A program made the translations under genes and the position numbers. The notes beneath the pieces were generated by a model that was given only the letters and a program-made list of their open reading frames with translations, was not told where the DNA came from and did no database searches. DNA of 64,000 nucleotides from Orientallactaga sibirica (taxonomy: Eukaryota; Chordata; Mammalia; Rodentia; Dipodidae). Location of the stretch: positions 100,599,501 to 100,663,500 of the forward strand of contig JAEOAD010000001.1 in NCBI GenBank assembly GCA_036365145.1. Direction: 5' to 3'. Position 1 is the first letter of the stretch, and the number at the start of each line of letters is the position of its first letter. Shown in pieces: positions 33,890 through 43,244 of the stretch.

Positions 33890-34550
33890 GTTTCAGGTTC
33901 TCGGTGCTTTACTCATTTATTGAAGAATAGCACAAGTTATAAAACAGCAAGAAACTTGACTAAGTGCAAAGCGATAGTGAAGATTTGAGATACACTACCA
34001 GAGGGGCAGTGGATCACTGGAGTGGACAATCCTTCAGGGCCCCTGTTACTGTCTCTGGCTTCTTTTCATAGGAGTTTTAGGGGAGGATGGACAGGTTGCT
34101 ATGGACATAGTTTGGGTGGACGTCTGGTTTGATTGACAGCTTTGGGGTATGTAAAATTTTCTCCACTGTGCATTATTGTCCTGTCATGATGCATACGTTC
34201 TTAATCATATGTATTTCCATTTAGGCATAGGCAGAAATGGAGGTTTTCCATAAAAACTCACTTACAGGTCTTTACTGTGCATGCACCCAGAACAGGTTCA
34301 GGCTTGATGACCTCCTTCTGTTCCAATCCTGGACCTGTCTAAGAGCGTATTTGAATAGGTACTGATAACTGATCATAGTCGTTAAGGAGAGGAGAAAAGG
34401 AATTAATTGGGGAGTGGTCACAGGTGCCCAACAGGTTGTAGATACATTGTTTAGAAGAAGAGGGTGTCTCTTGTTCAAGCCAGGCAGTGTCCTGGGTGAC
34501 TGAACTGTTCCTGATACTTCCTGCTTCAGAGGAATAAAATAAATGAGTAA
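33890..34550 (-). mobile_element. ERV LTR (family B), antisense
   Basis: The minus strand has TTCAATAAATGAG (poly(A) signal) near 33920 and shares GGTTCT(C/T)G...TTGAAGAA and CAGCAAGAAACTTGAC blocks with 31570. The U3 side extends to about 34550. Confidence 0.5.
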
Positions 34551-34629
34551 AGGCACATGAGAACGGGTGGGGGTGGGAGAGAGGACCTCTCCCTGGATTA
34601 TGGTACAGCCTTGATGATCACATCTGTTT

Positions 34630-34745
34630 TAACACCTGACAGATGGCCTTCTGAAAGTGGGAACCAGATCTCTTCCATTCACCAGCTTTCTACTTTCTGA
34701 TACCTACACATAGCAGGCACTGGATGAATTCAAGCTGAATGACAA
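34630..34745 (+). mobile_element. L2 3' end
   Basis: CACATAGCAGGCACTGGATG, then ATTCAAGCTGAATGAC, corresponds to the 'GGCACATAGTAGGTGCTCAA ... TGAATGAATGA' end of L2. Old. Confidence 0.5.
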
Positions 34746-34749
34746 CATT

Positions 34750-35085
34750 ATTAAGCAGTGTTAAGCCTTGCTATAGACTGAGAAGGGAAAAATTTGGAAA
34801 TCAAGCAATTACAACCATATAATATGCTGTCATGGCTTTTCTCTTAAAAAGAATCTTAGGCTGGAATTTCAATACTCAGAGCAAAGAGAAGCCCCTGAGA
34901 GCAGCAGGGAAGAATTATTCAAAACACACCATTGCAAAATTATCTTTGTGCAACAAGATTCTCAAATAAATTCTCATTGATATAGGTCAGACTCTCTTAC
35001 AAGCCAGAAGTCCAGATAAATTCAATTACTTCACAGTTAAGTTTTATCCTCTTCCTTACACCACTTTGGTGGGTCCTTGCCATTC
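34750..35085. other. unique sequence
   Basis: Nothing recognised. Confidence 0.4.
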
Positions 35086-35090
35086 CCAGG

Positions 35091-35537
35091 TGCAGGAGGA
35101 TTGGGGGAAGCAGGGTCTTGGAGCAGTGGATGAGTGCGACTATGGGCAATGAATACCCAAGAGGCCGTCTGATGGATAGCACACTCTCATTTATTCACCA
35201 GGGGAGTGGGTTTATAAACACTTGAGAAAGGTTGAGAAGGCACATGCAGACTATATGGCGATTGGATACATAGTTTATGGGTTGCTACCTAATTGGCTGG
35301 TGTTGGAAGGCAGACGTTTTTGGGATCAACAGGGGGAGAGCCTCACCAGTTCTGCCCACTCTGGGCTATGACAGGGCACACTACAACCTTGCCCGAGGGC
35401 AGGGAGGGCCAGTCACCTTTGCCAGGGTGGGTTCCTGATGATAAGGCCAGCTGCAACCCCCACAGCCCAAGGTCCCCGGCCATGTCCACAAGCTCAGGCC
35501 AACTTCCTCACAGTCCCATTTTCAGCAATGCCCAACA
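35091..35537 (-). mobile_element. solo-like ERV LTR (family A), antisense
   Basis: On minus it starts TGTTGGGCATTGC and has TTTATAAACCC and GAATAAATGAGAG, ending CCTCCTGCA. It lacks the 150-bp middle of the copy at 25547. No matching 5- or 6-bp flanks, so the borders are approximate. Confidence 0.7.
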
Positions 35538-35606
35538 CGCTTTCAGCATTTTTTTTTTTAATTGAGTTTCACTTTTGTTTTCAAAAAAGTTTGAAAAAGC
35601 CAAAGA

Positions 35607-35772
35607 GGGCTGGAGAGATGGCTTAGCAGTTAAGGCATTTGCCTGCAAAGCCAAAGGACCTTGGCACGATTCTCCAGGACCCACATAAGTCAGATGCACA
35701 AGTGGTGCATGCATCTGGAGTTAGTTTGCAGTGTCTGGAGGCCCTGGGCCCACTTGTTCTCTTTGTTCTCGT

Positions 35773-35805
<33 letters not shown>

Positions 35806-35816
35806 CTCTTGCTCTC

Positions 35817-35864
<48 letters not shown>

Positions 35865-35872
35865 AATGTTTT
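35607..35872 (+). mobile_element. tRNA-derived SINE with long microsatellite tail
   Basis: The body is intact to GGAGGCCCTGGGCCC. The tail has (CT)n, a few CA and then 13 AAAT units (about 35819-35868), an expanded copy of the family's (AAATA)n end. Confidence 0.93.
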
Positions 35873-35874
35873 TG

Positions 35875-36745
35875 AAAGCATAAAGATTTGGAAGGAAAAT
35901 GCACATCTGATCACATTTGCTGGCAATGTTACTTTGCCAAGCTGAATGGCCAAATGTGGTATTTTCTCTTCCCTTGTATCCAGTGGCACAAGGAAGGATT
36001 TAATGTTTCTCTTAAGCTTGCCTTCCTTGGAATCTTCACTGAGATATCTCAGCAGAAAAGTGTACCAAATATTAGCAAATAGCTAATCTGTGACTCAGGG
36101 AGGTTAATGATGCTATCACGCCCTAGCATCACAAGCCTACTCTAGCTACTGAAGCCATCTGGGTACCAGGTGCTCTGGCAATGAGCTTAAATGAGCACCA
36201 ATCATGTGAGAGTGCCATAAATTAACCTGAGTTGACACATCTGCTCAGGGTGGTTACCTGCCTTTTCTGAGGTCAAATTCATTTTCCTATTATTTAACAT
36301 TGTTCCTAATTACAAAGCCAGCTTCTAGCCAAGGCAGATTGGGTCAACAGATCTGGGTACCACAATTCAAGAAGTAGCTATGCTACTGATCAGCCAGAGA
36401 CCTAGAATCAGATGGCTGCTATGACTCAGAGTGTGCATGTGCAGGAGGACAAGATAACTAAGCCAGATGAAGTGAACCTAAGCTAAATATCCATCAATGG
36501 TGTGCACTACACAGTAAATTATGACACATTCAACAGTGCGGTTTTTTTTATATAAAAAGAGAGGCATAAATACACTCATCTCCATCAATAGACCCAAGCC
36601 TGGCCTCTCACTGTATTCATTTAGATTCTTCTTAGCACTCCCACTCCTCACTACAAAGTCAGAATTCTCACAGATGTGAACACGAATGGGCACATTGTTT
36701 CCAAACCTCCCCAAATGATTACAATGCATATCCCAGTCTAAGAAA
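35875..36745. other. unique sequence
   Basis: No exon or repeat recognised. Confidence 0.45.
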
Positions 36746-36751
36746 TGCTGT

Positions 36752-37106
36752 TGTGGTAGTTTGAATAAATGTCCCCCAATAGATTCAGGAGTTTATTAAA
36801 ACTTCTTGGGTTTCCAGCCACTTGGCTGGAGGAGGTGTTATTGGGCAGTCTAAAAGTAAGGCATGGTGATGGATTTGACATTCCAATCTAAAGATGTTAA
36901 AAGTGCCTGATTTCTTTCTGAGGTTCCTAAAGGGTGCTGTGTGGTGTCTTTTGGCTTTTGCTCTCTCTTCCTAGTCCTTTAAGAGGGGCCAACTTCTACT
37001 ATTATGGAACTTCCTCTAGATCTGTAAGCTTCAATAAATACCCCTTCCTCCATAACTGTGCCTGGTTTGGAAGTTCATCTCAGTGAACCTAAAGCTGTCT
37101 ACTATA
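36752..37106 (+). mobile_element. MaLR solo LTR with exact duplication
   Basis: It runs from TGTGGTAGTTTGAATAAATG to CTGTCTACTATA. GCTGT occurs on both sides (36747-36751 and 37107-37111). AATAAATACCCC near 37032 is the poly(A) signal. The internal part was lost by LTR recombination. Confidence 0.9.
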
Positions 37107-37109
37107 GCT

Positions 37110-37340
37110 GTCTTACATATAAAGTCTTGTAAAACATAAATATACATAAAGGAATAAATATCAAGATTTAGAAACAATATCAGCAGTTTGATTCTGCTGT
37201 ATTCCAAAATTTTACCAACTTAATTTTGGGTATAAGTTTTGAATCAGCAAAGAAAAAAATGAAATGCATCAAAATACTAACTTTAGGCCAGAAGGTATTC
37301 TAAGAATCCATTATGACATTTTATATAAATATATAATGGT
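37110..37340. other. unique AT-rich sequence
   Basis: Nothing recognised. Confidence 0.4.
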
Positions 37341-37344
37341 AATT

Positions 37345-37572
37345 TTGGGGGGGCGGGGGAGAGAGAGGGAGAGGAAGACAGGTAGAGAATGGGCACGCCA
37401 GCAGTCTCTCAGCCACTGCAAATGAAATCCAGATACATGTACCCCCTTGTGGGCAAGTGCAGCATTGCACCCTTGCATCACTGCATCTTACTAAACATGG
37501 GACCTGGAGATTGGAACTGGCATTCTTAGGCTTAGTAGGCAGGCGCCTTAACCTCTAAGCCATCTCTCCAGG
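37345..37572 (-). mobile_element. tRNA-derived SINE, long variant, antisense
   Basis: The plus strand shows GCAGCATTGCACCCTTGCAT, the reversed extra middle block also seen at 18870, and the head CTAAGCCATCTCTCCAG. Confidence 0.9.
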
Positions 37573-37731
37573 TAATATTTTTCATATTTTTGGATATGAC
37601 TATAAATCTAGTAAAATACAATTAATGAACACTGGAAACTTTCTGAAGAGGAATGGAGGGGGACAATTCTTAGCTTTTTTGTGATGTTCCACTTAATACA
37701 AAATTCCTCTTCTCTGTGTCTCTCATCATCC

Positions 37732-38085
37732 TGGTGGTTTGAATGTAAATGTATATACCTCATAACTTCAAAGACTTTTTTTTATTGAGATTGACCTTGT
37801 AACTTGAGTCTCCACTGGGTGGAACCCCTGCTGGGGAAGAGATGTGTCACTGTGGGGAGATCTTGTAGTCCAGCCCTACTAGGTGTATAGAGAGCCAAAC
37901 TGAGTTCCGGCTGTTTGTGTTTCCTGGCTGTTGATGGTGTCCCTCTGCCATGCATTTATAGAAGTGAGCTACCTTCATCCACCATTGATGGTGTTTCCAC
38001 TGGATTCTGTAAGCCTGAAATAAACCTTTCCTCTCATAAGCTGCTTCTGGTCAGGCATTTGTCCTAGCAATGAGAAAGTAACCCA
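37732..38085 (+). mobile_element. MaLR (ORR1-like) LTR
   Basis: TGGTGGTTTGAATGTAAATG, GTGGAACCCCTGCTGGGGAAG, TGTCACTGTGGGGAG, GCCTGAAATAAACC and AGCAATGAGAAAGTAACCC are in ORR1 order. It is a different and older subfamily from the copy at 36752. Confidence 0.8.
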
Positions 38086-38089
38086 TTTT

Positions 38090-38280
38090 ATGGCTCTTAC
38101 ATTTTTTTTTTCATCTCCTCTTCCGCATTGTTCATTGAGCCCCAGAGGGTGATCGAGTTACTTATTCTCAGGAGTTTGATTAGTTTTGGGTCTCCTCAGT
38201 TGCCACCACCATCTGCAAAAAGGAGCTTTACTCAAACCACACTTGAGATTTTTGATACAAAGCAGGATAAAAATAGATGG
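38090..38280 (-). mobile_element. L1 3' UTR fragment, antisense
   Basis: TGGCTCTTACATT, CCTCTTCCGCATTG and GAGCCCCAGAGG, then TTGCCACCACCATCTGCAAA, align with 56080-56235 and 44880-44935. Confidence 0.7.
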
Positions 38281-38283
38281 GAT

Positions 38284-38500
38284 GGGCTGGAGAGATGACT
38301 TAGCAGTTAAAGCACTTGCCTGCAAAGCCAAAGGACCTAGGTTTGGCTCCCCAGGACCCAAGTAAGCCAGATGCAAAGGTGGCACATGTGTCTGGAGGTT
38401 GTTTGCAGTGGCTAGAGGCTCTGGCACACCCATCTTTCTCTCTCTCTCTCTGCCTCTTTCTCTTAAATAAATAAATAATTAATTAAAAATATTAAAAAGA
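38284..38500 (+). mobile_element. tRNA-derived SINE
   Basis: GGGCTGGAGAGATGACTTAG to a (CT)n and AAATAAATAAT tail. Well preserved. Confidence 0.93.
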
Positions 38501-38504
38501 AAAC

Positions 38505-39235
38505 AAACATGGATTATTTTTAATGATTCAACCATGATGTTTTCTTAGTTATTTTTAGTGAGTAGGGTGGCTGGAAGGCAATGCATGAGTGCTGCTAGAA
38601 TAGTCAGATCATATTCAGGACATTTGTTTGTGACTTTTCCTTCAGTATCTCAGGGTACTGCCATCCTTCCCTTTAGACAAGTGGCTAGAACCATAGAAAC
38701 ATTGTGTGTTTGCTGATTCTTTGGAATCCAAGTCCAATGTTGACCTAGATATAAAAGGCTAAATTGTATAGACTGAAGGAAACAGAATGTATAAATGCAA
38801 CATGGTATCTTGGATTAAATTCTAATTTAAAAAAATGGACATTAAAGGAAAAGCTATAAAAATCAAATTTTAGTTAATAAAACTGTACCAATGATAATCT
38901 CTTATTTTTAACCAATTATTGTTGTAAAGATATTAATATTTGAGAAATATGAGTGAATGGTACAATTCCACTATTTTTATAACTCTTGTAGATCTAAAAT
39001 TATTTCAATGAAAAATCATAAATTCTCTTTTACAGAACAATCATATCATAGTCTTTTACTTTTTCTTATGCATAGTGAAAATAAATTCCATTCTTTCATG
39101 TTAATTATCACAGGGCAGGTCATAACATTGTTGCATAAACATATTTTGAATATCTTTCTTTTCTAAAGTAAAGAGAAATGCATGTTTCTCGGAAGTAATC
39201 TCTAATCTTTGACAGGTTTGGCTGGTCCTCACTAA
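38505..39235. other. unique AT-rich sequence
   Basis: No gene recognised. Confidence 0.45.
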
Positions 39236-39250
39236 CCTTATCAATTTTCT

Positions 39251-39418
39251 TTTTTTTTTTTTTTTTTTTTTTTGGTTTTGCGAGGTAGGGTCTCACTCTG
39301 GTCCAGGCTGACCTGGAATTAACTATGTAGTCTCAGGGTGGCCTCGAACTCTCAGCAATCCTCCTACCTCTGCCTCCTGAGTGCTGGGATTAAAGGTGTG
39401 CACCACCACGCTGGCTTC
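39251..39418 (-). mobile_element. B1 SINE, antisense, with duplication
   Basis: T23 or so, GGTAGGGTCTCACTCTGG, TGGCCTCGAACTCTC and GCTGGGATTAAAGGTGTGC. The 11-bp duplication ATCAATTTTCT flanks it at 39240-39250 and 39419-39429. Confidence 0.93.
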
Positions 39419-39429
39419 ATCAATTTTCT

Positions 39430-39977
39430 GTTATTACTTTCATCTGTTATAAGGCAGTGGCTCGGCAGTACCTCCTTTTCCAAAAGGAAACAATCATTAT
39501 CTGTGTCCTCTAGGCAGAGCAACAGTGATTTTGATAACACAAATGTACAGAACATATTTTGCTCACTAGCAATAACAAACTGGCTCTGCCTTCTCAGCAA
39601 GTGTGTGAAGTGTGAGCAAAGCACCTCTGGAGGGGTTTCAAGAAAATCCCACCAGTAAGCATGCTTTGGATACTCAAATATTTGATAAATAGCCTGACCC
39701 TCCCCCCCCACCCCCACCCCGTGGAATCCAGGCCCAGAAACCATCCTGCATTCTTGCCCTGGCTCCTCACTGCTGTGAGCCCTGCTGTGATTTAGAATGC
39801 CTTAGACAAAACTCTGGCAGGCTTCTGTTTTGTTTTTCTTTTTTCTTTTTCCTTTTTTGTTTGCTATGTCTTAACTGGATTTTTGGATTTGCCAAAAACG
39901 TCCGCCTTTCTCATCTATTTTCCCAAGACTTTTCTTTCAAGGTAAAAATAAATTTAGAAGCAGAAGGAGCAAGTCAG

Positions 39978-40008
<31 letters not shown>

Positions 40009-40460
40009 GTCCTAACTCGGAAAAAATAAAAAAGGGAAAAGTAATTCAACTCAAACTTTTTTTAATCATGTCTCTTCAAGTCTTACCTTTTTCACAAACT
40101 TCAATTTCATTCTTAAATACAGAACTTGGATTAATTACTTAAAGCAGCCAAGAGAGTTATTCAATTAGTATAAAATGATTTAGACTCAAATTAGAGGTTT
40201 AATTTTCAGGGTTATGATAGAAAAGATATGGCGATTAAGTTAGGAAGTGAAGACAAAACGAGTTTCAAACTTTAATGTAAGGGATTTCTGATCCAATTAT
40301 TTGATTAAACTACTCCAAGAATGATTTAAAATCATGACCTCCGACAGGAAAGAACCCCTCCTCCTGGCAAGCTGTAGGTGATCTCACCCTAAATGCCATT
40401 ATCATAATTTGCTTTAATACAATGTATTAATGTCCCTAAGAAATTCAAAATATGAGCACA
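39430..40460. other. mostly unique; C-rich and T-rich runs
   Basis: A C-rich tract lies at 39697-39720 (C8, C5, C4 with single A between) and a pure T29 run at 39980-40008. The T-run has no SINE or L1 body beside it. The antisense frame at 39364-39744 includes B1 sequence and is not a gene. Confidence 0.5.
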
Positions 40461-40485
40461 CAGTAATTTTGAAATGTACACAACT

Positions 40486-40491
40486 TTTATT
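40486..40491 (-). terminator. poly(A) signal of the candidate gene
   Basis: AATAAA on the minus strand, about 110 bases after the stop at 40600-40602. GT-rich sequence (GTTGTGT, then TGTGTGCTC) follows within 10-45 bases, as at functional cleavage sites. A second AATAAA lies inside the last coding codons (about 40611-40618). Confidence 0.55.
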
Positions 40492-40599
40492 ACATAAGAA
40501 AGCTGTATACATACAATTAAGTAAAATATATTGTTTTTCTTTTCTCTCTGAAAGGGTTTCACGCAATTGCAGCTGAAAACAAGAAAAGGTAGCGCCAGC

Positions 40600-40776
40600 C
40601 TAGTTGATCTGTTTATTTTCCAAGAAGTAAACTGGAATTAAACTCGTTTGCTCCTTAGAAGGCTCCTGACCACTTAGCTTTGAAGAAGATGGGGATGAGG
40701 TAGGATAGGACAAGTTTTCTGAGCAGCTAGCATTGTCCCCGGGAAGAGCGGTGAGGGGGTTTAGTTCACAGCTTCT
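40600..40776 (-). CDS. candidate novel gene, exon 2 (C-terminal 58 residues)
   Basis: Read from 40776 down to the stop at 40600-40602. A good acceptor (TCATTTTCCAG with upstream pyrimidines) ends at 40777. From there 58 codons stay open in phase 0 and end in LENKQIN. The peptide is rich in Ser and Pro, with two possible N-glycosylation sequons (NAS, NLS), and has no simple repeat or transposon likeness. I see no domain. The 3' UTR runs about 130 bases to the poly(A) signal. Exon 1 at 41040-40942 joins in the same phase, for a total of 91 residues. It could be a non-coding exon with a chance frame, or the end of a longer gene whose other exons lie to the right. Confidence 0.42.
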   Translation of the reverse strand, partial: RSCELNPLTALPGDNASCSENLSYPTSSPSSSKLSGQEPSKEQTSLIPVYFLENKQIN

Positions 40777-40941
40777 CTGGAAAATGATGAATGAAGTTTT
40801 TTCCCCCAGTCCCTTCATCCGCTCCTAGATGCCTGAGGACTTTAACCCTTTCCCACTTTCCCGTTCACACTCACTGGACATGTCTTGTGATGTTTTGTTT
40901 TATTCTGCCTTTATCAGACCAAAGGACCGTCGGTTGCTTAC
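40777..40941 (-). other. predicted 165-bp intron of the candidate gene
   Basis: It starts GTAAGC (donor CAC|GTAAGC at 40942/40941) and ends TTTTCCAG (40777). The frame of exon 1 also reads on into the intron for 14 codons to a stop, so retention would give a short protein. Confidence 0.4.
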
Positions 40942-41040
40942 GTGCTGAGTGTATTGCGGGGAGCAAACCCGCAGCCTCAACTCCAGCATCAGCTCCTGCA
41001 TCCCAAAGCTGCCCGGACCGTACTTCACCCTGTCCCTCAT
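40942..41040 (-). CDS. candidate novel gene, exon 1 (N-terminal 33 residues)
   Basis: The ATG at 41040-41038 is in fair context (GGACCATGA, A at -3). The 33-codon exon starts MRDRVKYG and holds a short amphipathic-looking stretch (MQELMLELRLR), with no signal peptide or membrane span. It ends exactly at a GTAAGC donor in phase 0, which matches exon 2. The frame is also open upstream of the ATG to at least 41139, so the true start could be further up. It lies in the middle of the CpG island, fitting a first exon. The product is not recognised. Confidence 0.4.
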
Positions 41041-41560
41041 GGTCCAGCCTGCGCTCCCTTCCTCCTCGCTGCTCGCGGCCAGCAGGGGCGCGGCGGGAGC
41101 GCGGTAGAAAACCGGACCAGAGCCCAGCGCGCATCCCAAACCGATGGAGCCCAGAGCAGTCCAGCAGCAGGCTTCCCGAGGGAGTGCTGGAGGAGGGCGC
41201 CCGGGACCTGGCTTCCCTCCCAGCTAGTGGCCACCGCGAAGACCATCCTGAGTTCAGCAGCGGCCGCAGATGGAGGACCAGCCGCAGATGGACACTAGCC
41301 ACAGGTGACGCTCCGACCAGGGAGCTGCAGGAACTCCCGGACCCTCCCTCCCCAGGCTTTCCCACTGCGCTGGGACTCCACTCGGACAGGGCTGGGATCC
41401 CAGGAGCCATCCACCCTCCAAATGTCCTCCCTCCGGGCCTGAGCCTGCAGCTGCCACCTGGTCCTGGTCTTGGTCCTCCCCCAACCCTCCTCGCAGTTGC
41501 CGACCCGCTTCTTCTTCCAGAAACCTGTCTCCGGGGCTCCAGAAACTTTCACCTAAGAGA

Positions 41561-41590
41561 GTGCGCGCGCGCGCGTGCGTGCGTGCGTGT
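41561..41590. repeat. alternating (GC)n/(GTGC)n tract
   Basis: GTGCGCGCGCGCGCGTGCGT then GCGTGCGTGT: a strictly alternating purine-pyrimidine run at the edge of the CpG island. Confidence 0.9.
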
Positions 41591-41594
41591 AGGA

Positions 41595-42070
41595 GTGGTG
41601 TACTATTTCGCCTTGGTGTTTCAGATGGACACATTGGGGTGACTTAGAGCGCAGGGTGGGTGTCCCACACTGAATGAAAGGCATCTCAGAAATCAAAGCA
41701 AGATAGTTCTTTCCATCTCCCTGCCTCCTCCGGTCCTTCACTGCACCCTCTCAATCTTCTCCATCTCTCCTAACATCCTTCTTCCTCCCCCTTCTCCCAC
41801 ACATTTTCCTTTCCAGAGAGGAGTGTGCGGGACAAGCTTGCTACATGGTTCAGTGGCAGAGGCAGTTTGTATGTCAATAAGTAAACCCGTGTTATCAGCC
41901 ATAGCTCATGACTGATCCAAAGCTACAAAATTATGTGCATTCAATTAGCATAGACGCATGAGTGCAAGCTCGCCTGAGGTGGAGTTGGTTATAAACAGAG
42001 AAAGTAAGCCAACTGCCTCGACCTTCCCTGGTCATGGATTCAGTTTTTGTTTAGATAATCTAGACTTATC
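41595..42070. other. unique sequence right of the CpG island
   Basis: Pyrimidine-rich at 41700-41815. It could hold upstream exons or a promoter of the minus-strand candidate. No exon called. Confidence 0.4.
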
Positions 42071-42077
42071 ATCTCAA

Positions 42078-42212
42078 GCCAGGTGTGGTGGCACACACAG
42101 GCCTCTAATGTCAGCACTCCAGAGGCCGAAGAAGGATGATTACTGTGATTTCCAGATCAGCCTGGTCTGGAATGAGACACTATATCAAAAAAAAAAAATA
42201 AATAAATAAAAA
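42078..42212 (+). mobile_element. B1 SINE, diverged
   Basis: GCCAGGTGTGGTGGCACACA, CTCTAATGTCAGCACTCC, CAGCCTGGTCTGGAATGAGA and an A-rich tail. Confidence 0.85.
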
Positions 42213-42213
42213 T

Positions 42214-42486
42214 GAGCCGAAGCGATGGCTCAGCAGTTAAAGTGATTGCCTGTAAAGCCTAACGACCTTAATTCAGTTCCCCAGTACCCACTTAAAGCTT
42301 GATGCACAAAGTGGCCCATGTATATGGACTTCGTTTGTAGCATCTGGAGTTTGCAATGGCTGGAGGCCCTGGCATGGCCATTCTGTCTTTCTTCTCTTCT
42401 CTTCTCTTCTCTTCTCTTCTCTTCTCTTCTCTTCTCTTCTCTTCTCTTCTCTTCTCTTCTCTTCTCCTCTCCTCTCCTCTCCTCTC

Positions 42487-42531
<45 letters not shown>

Positions 42532-42545
42532 GCAAATAAATATTT
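42214..42545 (+). mobile_element. tRNA-derived SINE with expanded CT region
   Basis: GAGCCGAAGCGATGGCTCAG to GGCATGGCCATTCTG, then a microsatellite in place of the normal short CT run: about 15 CTTCT units (42391-42465), about 6 CCTCT units, then (CT)n to 42527. The family tail AAATAAATATTTAAATAAA follows. Confidence 0.92.
42391..42527. repeat. compound (CTTCT)n(CCTCT)n(CT)n microsatellite
   Basis: A 137-bp pure pyrimidine strand made of three successive motifs. It produces the long RRE-rich and SLLF-rich shadow frames at 42230-42547. Confidence 0.95.
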
Positions 42546-42699
42546 AAATAAAAAGAAGAAAACTTCTAAGTCACATCTCAGGAAACTCAGTCACCACAGA
42601 TAGCACTGTCACTATCTTCCCACTTGCTCTACCTCTCTTGCATCTTTCCATGCAAAATTGAAGTGAATTTTTCTCTTAGTCTTGAAAGATTGAGCCTAG

Positions 42700-42858
42700 G
42701 ACAGTGGTGGCATTATGGATCTCCTAAGAATAGGTAGTATACAGGTCTGAGTTCGATTCCCCAATGCCCACATAAAGCCAGATGTGCTAAGTGGTGCATG
42801 CTCATTCCCATCTCTTTTTCTCCCCTTCCAAATAAATATAAATAAATAAATAAAATGT
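42700..42858 (+). mobile_element. tRNA-derived SINE, 5' part diverged
   Basis: GAGTTCGATTCCCCAATGCC, CATAAAGCCAGATG, GTGGTGCATGC and AAATAAATAAATAAA. The head is hard to see. Confidence 0.75.
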
Positions 42859-42879
42859 TTTTCAAAAAGGTGGAGTGCT

Positions 42880-43240
42880 GAGGTTGAGGCGGTTTCACCC
42901 TAGGCAGGTAGTTTCTGGCCAGGCAGGATCAGGATGGCCGGTAAGGGTGGGATATTAGGACAATCTTACATCACACTATCCCTGTTGGCCTCACCTTTTC
43001 CAGCTTGCACCACCTTCTTCAGTGGCAGGATTCATCCTTTCCTGTCTCACCCAATCAGATCTCTTAAGTGCTCACCCTGACCAGGTGTGGGTGGATTCCT
43101 CCCTTGAGCTCAGGGAGATTGGCTGGGACACCTGGTGCCGGTGTGTGTTCACAGAGAGATTGGCTCTCTCCGGATTGTTGAAAATGTTGCTAAATTTTTG
43201 TATCCCAATAAAAATTAGACATCTCACCTTCCAAAGAATA
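42880..43240 (+). mobile_element. possible LTR
   Basis: CACCCAATCAGATCTC at about 43046 and CCCAATAAAAATTAG at about 43204 are spaced as in a short LTR. Family and borders unknown. The frame at 43022-43330 lies inside it. Confidence 0.35.
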
Positions 43241-43244
43241 TTGA

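Larger units (their letters stand above)
40736..41590. promoter_or_regulatory. CpG island, likely promoter
   Basis: This is the only GC- and CpG-rich segment of the window: CpG recurs every 10-20 bases between about 41000 and 41300 (for example CAGGGGCGCGGCGGGAGCGC), against almost none elsewhere. No TATA box is seen on minus above the predicted start, as is usual for CpG promoters. A plausible plus-strand donor (CACAG|GTGACG, about 41304) leaves open a second, divergent transcript. The 283-codon plus-strand frame (40791-41642) crosses the whole island and is judged a GC-rich chance frame. Confidence 0.65.

Noticed and set aside
25547..35537. The two family A LTRs as the ends of one 10-kb provirus
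   Set aside because: The DNA between them holds MIR, ID, other LTRs and unique sequence, with no gag, pol or env, and the LTRs differ in structure.
39364..39744. 126-codon minus-strand frame
   Set aside because: It includes an antisense B1 end and a C-rich run and has no splice or start context.
40871..41410. 179-codon minus-strand frame overlapping the candidate exon 1
   Set aside because: It is a different frame from the one that fits the donor and the next exon, and of low-complexity Ser/Arg/Gly type.
40791..41642. 283-codon plus-strand frame across the CpG island
   Set aside because: It starts in what reads as an intron on the other strand, is Pro/Ser/Arg-rich as GC-rich chance frames are, and has no splice or domain support. 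Stops are rare in such GC-rich DNA.
42230..42547. RRE-rich and SLLF-rich frames on both strands
   Set aside because: They are translations of the pyrimidine microsatellite in a SINE.
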